The notes under the pieces are model-generated. The model was given only the letters and a program-made list of their open reading frames with translations. It had not been told where the DNA came from and searched no databases. A stretch of DNA of 64,000 nt, from NCBI GenBank assembly GCA_977017575.1, contig CDRNVI010000069.1, positions 62,001 through 126,000 on the forward strand, written 5' to 3'. The position numbers and the translations under genes are program-made. The DNA comes from Paramoeba atlantica (taxonomy: Eukaryota > Discosea). The stretch's first letter is position 1, and the number at the start of each line of letters is the position of its first letter. This document shows, in pieces, positions 29,538 to 38,816 of this stretch.

Positions 29538-30602
29538 GTAATAAATAGACGATAAAAGTGCAACGCTATCAGCAAAGTAAATGATATTATGATTGAAGGA
29601 AAAAGAATCTGAGATTTTTCCGATAGGTATACAAAAATAAAACATTTAAAATCATTTAAGGTACAACTTTTCAGTTCCTGTCATCGAGCGGGTAAACGTG
29701 GGTAAAGCGGGTAAATGGGTAATTTACCCGGGTAATTACCCATTTACCCGGCAGGGGTATGTTAAAAGAGGTTGTAGAGGAGCTTTACGCCGATCGAATT
29801 TTTGTGGCGCACGAGGCTTCAGACGCAGGAGCTGGAATCAAAAAGGGTTTAATAATAACCGCTGAAGAGAGTGGAATAGCTTACACTGTTTGCATGGTCC
29901 ACTCGCTTCAACTTTGCATGGGGCACACAATGCGGATGGAAAATACTGATGAGATTTTAGGCCTCGGAAAAAATTACGAAAAGTGACGGGTACCTTGTCC
30001 GACACGTTGGTGGTCGACCTTTGACTCGGTCGAACATGCTCTGGGTGATTCTGATTGGGAAGCGTTTACGACAAAAGCTCGAATGTTTTCGTGGCTTGAG
30101 TCGCTTCTCATTTATCCATTGTTGGCAGATTCATGGAAAGAAACGAATGTACGCTCCCCACGGCAATGCGAATTTGGATGCAGCTGATAAATGACGTATC
30201 TCAGCCACATGGGATGGTCTTAGCAGATCGCCTTGTGCGAATTTTGCGACACGAACATCTTTTTGCTGCATCACTGTCACCATGCATTGACTGGAACGGA
30301 CGGTCTTGCATCGTAGGACTCGGCCAGTGTGCTCGCAATTGGCGATAAAGTTGTCAAAACCCCCCAATAAAGAAGCGTCCGAGCCGGGAGTGCGTCAAGA
30401 TTTGAATCTGTGGTTTAGTGGACGTGTGCAGGAGTTTTTTAACATGAACGAAGGTTTCTCTATTGAAAAAGAAAGTAAAATGTTTAAGTTTTGGTCGGAC
30501 TTATCATTTAAAGGCAAATTTTTACATTTGCCTAGGGCGGCACAGAAGCTGACTTCCTTTGTTGCTTCTGAGGCAATTTGTGAGAGATTGTTAGTTCCGT
30601 AG

Positions 30603-31526
30603 AATTTATAAACCCCGCGTCATGAAAAGTGACGCCCACTTTTTTTCGTACATTTGTCCGTTTGAGCTGATTTTTGTGGCATTTTGCACATCTCACCATA
30701 GGAACTTTGCGCGCTTATTAGCGGGCCTCAACAGAGAACACCGACTATTTATAATTTTTTCACATTTCCGCCTTTCAATCTTATACACTTCTTAAAGGCG
30801 TGAGTCAAAACTTAAAACCGTATTGTCGATCACATTTTGAGATAAACAAGACCACGCTTTGCGTACATATCGGATGAGTGAAGGCTTATCCGAAGGAGTC
30901 TGTTCGTCCACTGCCCCTTATACCATAGACCGGACGACCCTTAGTCCATAGACCAGACGCAAGTATAATTTAAAATATACAATGTATTGTATGAAATAGA
31001 TTTTCGCAATTTCCAATTGGATTCGTATAGTACAGGATGACGTACATCAATGAAGCACATTATATCTCTATGCACATACACCTAGAAACATGCACATTCG
31101 CATGTACCTAGAAAGAAATACGAGTCTCATTCCCAGAAACACCGAATGCAGTAAAGTCTAACGGGAAGAATTTCATTCCGCGTGTTGCTGCGAGACTATC
31201 TTAGACCTTGTGCTTCGTAGCCTCTTCCCGGAAAAGGGTATTTCCAGGCGCTTTACTCTCCATCTCTACGTAAGAAGGAGCTAGTGGGTTGATTACATCC
31301 ACCGTAACAAGCTAATGTCATATTTGGAATAATAGATCCGGGCCTTTTCCTTCTTCAAAGTGAAGCTCCATAACGTCGGGGTTAAAACCATACTGTCGCA
31401 AAATTTTTGCAAAGCATGATTTTACTAGGGCGTGTCTCGATGCTCCCGTCTTGCCACTCACTCGATTGCTATCGAGAGCATGTACTGGAAAGTGGTCATT
31501 GGGATGCAGTTCCCCGCATACACATA
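30603..31526. other. no gene seen; contains repeat block 30770-30895
   Basis: Follows the hAT-A C-terminus. The block at 30770-30895 matches 11605-11755. The rest is AT-rich and lacks recognisable frames; CACATACACCTAGAAACATG and a near copy occur around 31070-31110. Confidence 0.5.
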
Positions 31527-32376
31527 ATAGGCTCTTCGTTAAACGCGGTGGTTGTTTTCAACTTCGAAGTCACTCATGCTGCGCTCTTCGCCTTGAAAAC
31601 TACCACCGCGTTTAACGAAGAGCCTAAAAAAGAAAATCCGGCCTGGAAAGCTGAGGAAAACACAAGGATTATAGCGAAAATTAGCCGATTTTCGGGCAAA
31701 AATGGGGTGATTTTTGCGTATTTTTGCTCTCAGAGCACTAAATCCGATATTTGCGTGTGAGAAATCACTCGTAGGCGTGAATGAGGAACTACTACGTTCT
31801 ACTGAACGTATTGGATAGAGAATGCGACTCCAACCACATCATTCTTTTGACATAAAAAGACCCTTTTAGGTCCGAAAATTACTTTTCCGCACTTTTTGGT
31901 CAAAAATGGCCATTTTGGGAGGCGTGCAACGGCTAGAGGAGGTATCTGGCGAAAACGACAGTGTAGAAGGCTAGTGTAGGTCCCAAACTCTCAAAATACG
32001 ATAGGGAAAACGATTTTGGAAAAATATTTTTTTTACGATTTTTTTCGCCCAATTGAATTTTTTTCAATTTTTTTCTTCGAAAAAATCCGAACTTGGCGGA
32101 CCTGTCCTGCGGATACGCGGGGGGGGGTCACCCTCGGGTAGGGGGGTGGAAAATGCGCGCCAAGACCCCGTGTACCGCTTCTGAGTTTTTTTTTTCGAAA
32201 AATATTTTTAGCAAAAATAATTGCTCGACCATGACCCCCCCCTAGACCCCCCATTTTTTTCAACTTTTTTTTCCAGTTTTGGACCACCGGGGCCCCCTAT
32301 TAGATTTTTTTCTTCTATTATATTACTGTGTTCATCTTTATATTTTCATTGTTCAATAATCGAGGGTAGAGCGGTA
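31527..32376 (+). repeat. GCGGTGGTTGT-ended repeat, copy 5, clipped at the far end
   Basis: Foldback start TAGGCTCTTCGTTAAACGCG, then all family landmarks to AATAATCGAGGGTAGAGCGG. The final ACAACCACCGC is replaced by a short palindrome (GCATACAATGTGACATTGTATGC). Non-coding. Confidence 0.82.
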
Positions 32377-32692
32377 GTTATGTTTATGCATACAATGTGA
32401 CATTGTATGCTTGGGGATGACATTGGGCTTAGCAGATCACGCATGCGGAGGGCAGCCTGTCACTCTGAGTCGCGTAGGTACAATTCGGGGCGATTGGGGA
32501 TCGCTTACATCCAATACTTCGAATATTTATTGGAGAGCTGTGCGAAGAGTGCCTTGTGCTTGTGGCTTAGGGATGTTTGAGATTCGAATTTATTTGAAAA
32601 CTGTACTCTTCCGCCAAATTGAGACGCAAAGTGAGGCATTTGTTTTCCAAAATCGACTCCTAAACCGTATTTTGAGTTTGGGACCTCAGTTA

Positions 32693-33277
32693 CTGTGACC
32701 CCCCCTTTAATATGCACACGTTTTTGGGGTTTGTGCATATTAAGGGGGGGGGTAAGAGGGGGAAGAACCAGCCCCTCCGGGAAAAAAATTGCGCCGCTTC
32801 GCGGCGCCTTTATTTCCTGTGCGTTTTTCGAACTTGATTGATTGATTGATTTTAAGGGCATGTATCCCATAGGGACGTACCCTCCCGGAGATAGCTCACA
32901 AGATATCTTCTTGTGCATTCTCTAAAGATAGGTACAAAAGATTCTCTATGTAGCCAGGCACAAAGGCATCCATGGAATATAATTTGAGAAAACTTTCAGG
33001 TGGCAGAATACTAAAAAAATTGGAATAATAAGTGTATTTTGGAATAATAAAAAAATTAGTGCCCGGCTATCTCCGGGAGGGTACGTCCCTATGGGATACA
33101 TGCCCTTAAAATCAATCAATCAATCAAGTTCGAAAAACGCACAGGAAATAAAGGCGCCGCGAAGCGGCGCAATTTTTTTCCCGGAGGGGCTGGTTCTTCC
33201 CCCTCTTACCCCCCCCCCCCCCCCCTTAATATGCACAAACCCCAAAAAAGTGTGCATATTAAAGGGGGGGGTCACAG
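32693..33277. mobile_element. TA-flanked foldback element, key TTTAATATGCACA
   Basis: 585 bp between TA dinucleotides (32691-32692, 33278-33279). Arms of about 220 bp are nearly perfect inverted repeats. Each arm: CTGTGACCCCCCC, TTTAATATGCACA, loop, TGTGCATATTAA, G-run, the GC palindrome GCGCCGCTTCGCGGCGC, TTGATTGATTGATT and GGGACGTACCCTCCCGGAGA. The centre is about 130 bp and non-coding. It interrupts LRR gene 5. Confidence 0.9.
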
Positions 33278-33599
33278 TACAATTTTTGTATTCGAAGTCT
33301 GTATATTAGATTCGTCTAGAAACTTCGGAAAATCAGTTCTCTTTATCCTCCCTTCAAGCTCTGCATTATCAGACAGTGTTAATTCCTTTAATTTAGAAGG
33401 TAGACAATCTAGGTGTAACAAACCTTCAAAGCTATTTTTATGGAGCGCCAAGATTGTTAGGGTGGATGGGAGGCAACGCAGATTGGGAGTTCCGGTAAAA
33501 GCATTGCATCCTAGTGCAAGAACCCGAAGTATGGGAGGCAGGTGGCTTAACTGAATGTTCCCCGAGAGTCTATTGTACGATATTTCGTTTATCATGCGC

Positions 33600-34770
33600 T
33601 CTTTGGCGCAGAGATAATCCTCTTAATGCGACGGCCGATATCATCGGCACATAATCCGCCCACAACGGATGTCGCCAAAGGGGGTTCGACACGGACTCGG
33701 TCGGTAGAGGGGGTCCAGGCAACTCGCCCTCTCTTTACGCAGCCGGAGGGGCGTACTGCAACCGACTCGGTCCCAGTCGGTAGAGGTGGTCCAGGCAACT
33801 CACCACCTCTTTACGCAGCCGGAGGGGCGCACTGCAACCGACCGCTGCCTCGCGATAATGCGAGGCAGAGTCACGCCCAGTGGTCCTCAAGGGAGGCCAC
33901 CATGGCGCATAGCTCCCGGGAAGAGACAGGCGCGAGAAGAAGAAAGCCGGGGAGGGAAGAAAACTCACTCAAGGAGTGAGCCGGGGAGGGGTGAAAAGTC
34001 GGAAGTACGTCCCCTACTTCCACGACAAAGAGGGACAGTCCCTGCTAGCCGTCAGCCGGAGACGGGCTTTTAAAAGGAAAATGTATGCCCGTTTCCGGGA
34101 AAAGAAAGGAAGGGCTAGCAAAATGTACCAACAAGGTACAGAAACTGTATCTAGATCTAGTTGACACGATCACTGGACGCATTGCCAAACCCAATTCTCC
34201 AGCTGAACAGCATGAGGGACGAGGCACCCGGCCCCGCCTAGCTAAACGAAAATATACCACATCTCTCAACAACACTCTCCCCTCCGACTCCACCGAACAG
34301 GAAACCATTATACCACGACAGAGGCATCTCAGCCAAGCAATATCGGAAAATGAATTCCAGGCTGCGTACATGAAAACAGACGCAAGGACGAGGGCACGAT
34401 GGGTTTCTCAATCAGGGCCGGAAACTGGGCTTTTGTAACACCGTCCAAGAGCAGAGGCTACGCTTTTACCCACACGGAGTTTCGGACTCTGACACGCTGG
34501 TGGCTCGGGATGAATATCTTGCCGGAGGATCAACCTTGCCCAGCTGACGGCTGCACCCTTCCCTTACTTAAAAATGGAGAGCACGCTTTGCTCTGTAAGA
34601 ATGGACACGGTATAATCTCACGACATAATGCCGTAGCGCAACAATTTACGTCCTTTTGCAGCAAAGCTTTCCTTCAACCACAGAGAGAGCTGCTATGACG
34701 TTACGTTAGAACCTCCGCAACGTCGCTTAATGGACACTATGCAATCTTAGTTAGCGTCAGTTCGTGTCAG
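33600..34770 (+). mobile_element. LINE (non-LTR retrotransposon) 3' fragment
   Basis: GC-rich block. Two tandem units of about 93 bp (GGTCCAGGCAACTC, then CTCTTTACGCAGCCGGAGGG) occupy 33690-33840. At 34400-34698 the plus strand encodes FTHTEFRTLTRWWLGMNI, then CPADGCTLP, HALLCKNGHGIISRHNAVAQ. This Cys/His and RHN motif is common at the C-terminus of LINE reverse-transcriptase ORFs. An upstream part (33976-34438) reads in other frames, and the reverse-transcriptase core is absent. Part of it (33880-34010) is repeated inverted at 62230-62375. Oriented opposite to the LRR gene it splits. Confidence 0.7.
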
Positions 34771-35282
34771 TCAGAACGCGATCGGAACTATGCGTACGTT
34801 TTCGTGGCATGCCGGAGCAAGTTCGCGCGTATCAAGACTGGCAAGGTCAGGGTGCCCAGTTGACATCGGATGATAGGACTTAGCGATACCAGCCTCCCGA
34901 GCTAGGCCCAGCGATAGGAAATGGGGGGCCGCGGGTAAAAGTTCGCAAAACTTTGGGGAAAACACACCTATTTCTGTTGCATAGCGAGGCGGAAAGGTAA
35001 AAAAGTAGAGGAAAAATATTTATCTCTGCAAAATATGGATAACATTACAGAAAATTGCAAGTTTCAAAAACAGTTTTTTTGTCAACACTGAAAAAAAGGA
35101 TTAAAGGGTGGGAAACGTATTCTTAGGTGCTACGTAACTCTACGGGGGCTCTCAAATGCGATGTTACCACTCCCTGTATGATAAAGGAAAAAATATAAAA
35201 GTAAGCTCCGATGGTCCAAAAAACTACATTTTTTTTTCAAAAATCCACTCCAAAAATTTCTGTCAGTGCCAGTCAGAGCCAA
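34771..35282. other. remainder of the insertion in LRR gene 5
   Basis: No gene identified. It contains TCTAACTCTACGGGGGCTCTC-like and TATAAAAGTAAGCTCCGATGG fragments; the latter resembles TATAAAAGGGGGCTCCGGTGG of the GCGGTGGTTGT repeat, so a worn repeat fragment is possible around 35185-35225. Confidence 0.35.
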
Positions 35283-35651
35283 CTAAAATAGAAGTAAGGA
35301 AAGATCGATACCACCTGAAAGCACGTTCCTGGAAAGCCTTAGCTCTCTCATACTTGCTGGAAGAGGAGAAAGGTCGACACTCCCCTCAAGCATGTTGCCT
35401 TTTAAATATAGATCACGCATTCCATGAGATAGAAGGTTTAATTCTAACCCACCGGTAAATCTGTTGCTCAATAGACACAGATCTCCAATCTTCTGCGGCA
35501 ACGTAGTGAGTAAAACCCATCCTGAAAAGCATTTTACTTCTATTTGAAACCGATCCTGATATCCTCTTTCACGTCCATTCGCCATACGTAGTGGGCAAAA
35601 ACAAAGGCCACCTCCTAAACCACATTATCGACCCTTTTACCCGGTACTGTC

Positions 35652-38528
35652 CTAGCCTTCGGCCAAGACACCCAGCGATTCCTGCCACGACCTACTCCTC
35701 AACATCGCCTTAAGATAGCGCGACAAGAAAAAACCACAATGAGAGAACGTGTAGTACGGCGTCACACGTGGGAACAAAACCAGAGAATCACGAGGGCCTG
35801 ATTTTTTTACTTTCTTCTTTTCCTCCTCCTCCCCTTCCCAATGTGAACCCGAGGGCGGTTTCCAGGGTGCACCGTAGCGCTGGTGCGTGCGGAGAGGTCC
35901 AAACAAGCTCCCGGAGCGAAGTCGAAATATCAAGACCCGCTGGAGTCGAAGCGCGACCTCCCACTGCCCCCGGTGAAGCGCCAAACAGGCACACTCCTCC
36001 AGGAGCAGCGGGGAGAAATAAGTGGGAGAAATTTCAAAGTGAAATTCTTTTACGGAAGAAGTAGGACCCATAGGCCCCGTACTGAAAGTAAAATGTTGCG
36101 AAAGCAACAGGAGCGCATTCTCCCAGTCTCCCCTTTGTAAGGTTCGTGTAAGGAACATATCGGGAAGATAGTGAAGAATCGTAGGGAGAAAAGAATTTGA
36201 ATTTTCTTGTAAAAGAAAATCCAAGTTCTTTTTGTTTTGGTCCTCGTGAGGGTTTGGTAGGTTCGAAGTCATGTTTGAAGAGAAACGTTGATGCTTCTCT
36301 TTTTTGTGGAACTCGTGAGAGGTTGTCGTGTGGGGCTTACCGCGTAAAGAGGGATAGGTGCGTGCGTAGATTTGAAAAGCACGGTGCCATAGCAGAGGCT
36401 GGGGGGAGAGGAGTAACGCGATCCATAGCACAGCGCGAAGATGCAGGGAAAGGGATTTTTTGTTTTCGACTAGAATGGATCCGTAGTTGCGCCAGAGCGT
36501 GAGAGTGGCACTCCAATGGCCACGCGCGCAAAGATGGAGAAAAGTGAGAGCTACGTAGGATTTTGTGCAATGGAACGTCGCTTTACACAGATTTCTGTGA
36601 GATTCTTCCCGATTCTTTGTTCTGAAAAATAGGTTTCTACGCCCCCGATGCAAAGAAGATTCAGAAGAAGTACTTTTCTTTTCGCTCTTATTTGGGTGAT
36701 TGACCTGTCGTGCGTTGGGTACACCATGGGAAAGATGAAGCAAATATTTTGTTGCAACGCTCAAAAGTGAGCCGGAAGAATCTTCGGTTTGATCTCTCAC
36801 ATCTGGCTTTTCGAGTGGTGTATTGCTTTCGTCATCCGGATCGGTGAGATATTCACCATCTGTGATTTGAACTTCAAGATTCAAAGAATCAGTAGAAGAA
36901 GTGTGTTTCGTATTTGAATCTTTTTTATTTTCTTTCCTATAAGCCATGAAGATAATCATACAGAGAGCGGGAACCAGATAACGGCTGCCTTTTCTTGTGC
37001 ACGTAGCTAAAAGATGATTTAAAGAGAGTCTAACCTTCTTCTCATCCGGAACTTGTAACAGTAAGTGAATAAAACTGTGGAGCAAAGTGCTGGACGCCTT
37101 CGTCCTCAAAAAAATAGATTGCAGACGCCAAATCAAACCAAGGCTTGTTCTCGTTTCTGATTTCACTCCTTGGGAGACCTTTGTAGCGTTCTCCAGAGAG
37201 GATTGCCAAGAAACTGAATGAATTCGCGACAAAGCATTGAGAACTGTGATCCACATATTGTGTGACTTTACTAAAAGATTGCTATGTTGCGTTGTGCAGA
37301 ATTTTCCCCTATCGTTGCCTGCCGAAGCTACGCGTACTATAGAAAAATAAAACAACAACAACTCAGAGAAGCGAACGGACCAGGCATGACACATGTCTCC
37401 ACATGAAAGAGGATGCTGATTGAGGGTAATAAAAGAGGCATTCGAGAAAACCCAGTCACACAGGAAGGATAGCAGCATGATCTCTCTGGAGCTGTTCGCA
37501 GTGCCTTTCAACGCCAATGTTGAAGAGTGCTGAAAAAAAGTTATAGCAGTGGGAAAACTTGGGAAATGTACCATCATCCACTGTAGAGCAGCTTCCCAAA
37601 CACTCTTCGAAGGTGATGTTAGTGTTGTAGTGCTATGGTTAAAAATACACTTGTTCGTCTTTACTTTATAATTTGAGTTCAATTGCGCGTCCCCTTTTCT
37701 TGAATCAAAAAGAGTGCTCCATACGTTATGCAAAAAAGACCTTCGAAAACATGCCACTTCACATACTAGAAGACGGTGGCAGTTTTGTGCAATTTTGCTA
37801 ATGGATCCTGAGTACCTTAAGTTAACGCCTTTCGAATTGCGTTTCCTCAGACCGAAGAGAGCTTCGGAATCTGCATGTTGCAGGCAAAGCACTAAGGCCT
37901 CAAAATTGTTGAAATTACACAGTTGTCCTTGACGGGTACGGCGTAGAAGAATCTCAAAACATGTTTTCCACATGGGAGCATGTTCTGATGAAGAACGTAA
38001 GACGCGACCCTCCGCGTCTTCTCCTTCTCGCTCAAATATCCTCAAATATTCGCCATTAAGAAAATCAGTTTTATCGCTTTTGATTTTGTTAACTGTTTTC
38101 TCGAGAGACGAGATCCCGAATTCGTTGTAAAAACTTGGAGAGACCATTTTCTCCAACCTTTCATGTACGAGCATGTACTTTTCGTATGTGTTCGGAATCC
38201 CTTCATGTAAAATCCATACGCTTCGGGTTCCTGTGCTGCGTGTTGCAAGGCGTATCCTTTGACTGCATTCCCGCCCAGCAATTGTTGAATAAATTCTTCC
38301 AACTCCATATTTTGCAAATGAGTTGGAAAGGTTCCAATCATTTGTTTTTATATCGTGCTCAATTAATCTTTTCAAGATAACGTTGCTAATGTCTAACAAT
38401 GAAGAACAAGGGGCTCTGTCGCGAAGAGGCTCTTCGGTTGCGCGAAGTGCATTGTTGATGTCGTCAAGCAGAAGCTGAAAATACCCAGTATACTTGTCGA
38501 TGTTTTGAAAGACGCGAAACAGAGCCAT
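35652..38528 (-). CDS. large alpha-helical protein, possibly PPR-like
   Basis: 958 residues, ATG 38526-38528. No signal peptide or membrane segment is obvious. Several spaced segments share a helical-repeat look: LHLCARGHWSATLTLWRNYG, TRTLQRGDWENALLLLSQHF, LALHRGQWEVALRLQRVL and RSRSWQESLGVLAEG. The G-x-W-x-x-A/S-L core resembles degenerate pentatricopeptide repeats of organellar RNA-binding proteins in kinetoplastids. This is a family-level guess. A Ser/Thr/Asp-rich linker lies around residues 530-600. It is separated from the SET-like gene upstream by about 290 bp. Confidence 0.75.
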   Translation of the reverse strand: MALFRVFQNIDKYTGYFQLLLDDINNALRATEEPLRDRAPCSSLLDISNVILKRLIEHDIKTNDWNLSNSFAKYGVGRIYSTIAGRECSQRIRLATRSTGTRSVWILHEGIPNTYEKYMLVHERLEKMVSPSFYNEFGISSLEKTVNKIKSDKTDFLNGEYLRIFEREGEDAEGRVLRSSSEHAPMWKTCFEILLRRTRQGQLCNFNNFEALVLCLQHADSEALFGLRKRNSKGVNLRYSGSISKIAQNCHRLLVCEVACFRRSFLHNVWSTLFDSRKGDAQLNSNYKVKTNKCIFNHSTTTLTSPSKSVWEAALQWMMVHFPSFPTAITFFQHSSTLALKGTANSSREIMLLSFLCDWVFSNASFITLNQHPLSCGDMCHAWSVRFSELLLFYFSIVRVASAGNDRGKFCTTQHSNLLVKSHNMWITVLNALSRIHSVSWQSSLENATKVSQGVKSETRTSLGLIWRLQSIFLRTKASSTLLHSFIHLLLQVPDEKKVRLSLNHLLATCTRKGSRYLVPALCMIIFMAYRKENKKDSNTKHTSSTDSLNLEVQITDGEYLTDPDDESNTPLEKPDVRDQTEDSSGSLLSVATKYLLHLSHGVPNARQVNHPNKSEKKSTSSESSLHRGRRNLFFRTKNREESHRNLCKATFHCTKSYVALTFLHLCARGHWSATLTLWRNYGSILVENKKSLSLHLRAVLWIALLLSPQPLLWHRAFQIYARTYPSLRGKPHTTTSHEFHKKEKHQRFSSNMTSNLPNPHEDQNKKNLDFLLQENSNSFLPTILHYLPDMFLTRTLQRGDWENALLLLSQHFTFSTGPMGPTSSVKEFHFEISPTYFSPLLLEECACLALHRGQWEVALRLQRVLIFRLRSGSLFGPLRTHQRYGAPWKPPSGSHWEGEEEEKKKVKKSGPRDSLVLFPRVTPYYTFSHCGFFLSRYLKAMLRSRSWQESLGVLAEG

Positions 38529-38816
38529 TCATGTATCATCTTATGTTACACTCCATTCTGTAGCTTTCTTTGAACCTCTCCACATTTTTCAAAGAGTGTT
38601 TTCAAACAAATTAAGAAAAACATTTTGTTTCGCATTAAAAGTTATTTACACACAGACCTCTTTCATCGACATATTTGCCGTAATCCCAGCTCCATTCCCT
38701 TTTTCACCCATAAACCATGTACCATCTCTGTACTATATATCATTTCCACCCACCCCATCTCATCGCTCTTCTCGCCCCTTCATTCATCCCTCTCCCCTTT
38801 TTCCTCTCTTTTTACC

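Larger units (their letters stand above)
26650..29761 (-). mobile_element. hAT-B2 deletion-derivative element, inserted in hAT-A
   Basis: 3112 bp between direct TTAAAA copies (26644-26649 and 29762-29767). Terminal inverted repeats begin CATACCCCT, then GGGCAAATGGGTAATTACCC or its close match GGGTAAATGGGTAATTACCC, rich in ACCC/GGGT motifs. Removal of the element and one TTAAAA joins the hAT-A frame as FQLLLKEVVEELYADRIF, colinear with the second hAT-A copy. It holds a shortened relative of the B1 transposase and itself contains the mariner element at 27119-28677. Confidence 0.82.
23354..30602 (+). pseudogene. hAT-A transposase relic, split by at least three insertions
   Basis: Coding blocks in order: ATG 23354 with BED finger CNLCEEGSKKRILVPRGL and EKHLVKHDKKYG; then EQNEKRRRAKPTLNIS (24315-24395); then RGMCPTPPRREKLNELTIE and TATFHHSTTCAVTMI (26390-26570); then YADRIFVAHEASDAGAGIKK and AYTVCMVHSLQLCMGH (29780-29930); then FKFWSDLSFKGKFLHLPRA and FVASEAICERLLVP (30480-30600), the hAT dimerisation end. 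The gaps are filled by separate mobile elements. Small frame changes also exist between blocks, so the gene is dead. It is the same family as 7128-7950. Confidence 0.82.
32505..35585 (-). pseudogene. LRR gene 5, broken by two insertions
   Basis: Three colinear pieces on the minus strand. 35585-35283: repeats LPASMRELRLSRNVLSGG and DLS. 33620-33280: ISYNRLSGNIQLSHLP, LPPILRVLALGCNAFTG and LPSKLKELTLSDNAELEG. 32690-32505: a tail VTEVPNSKYGLGVDFGKQM ending KYSKYWM. Between the second and third lies a TA-flanked foldback; removing it with one TA reads TNTKIVTEVPNSKYG in frame. Between the first and second lies about 1.7 kb including LINE sequence. The cap region is missing upstream of 35585, so this is a dead gene even apart from the insertions. 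Confidence 0.78.

Noticed and set aside
32411-32698. Plus-strand frame of 95 codons
   Set aside because: Antisense to the tail of LRR gene 5, which is supported by exact frame restoration when the foldback is removed.
33626-34164. Host protein-coding gene on the plus strand
   Set aside because: Frames are short, GC-rich and repeat-derived, and part recurs inverted at 62230-62375 as a LINE-related fragment.
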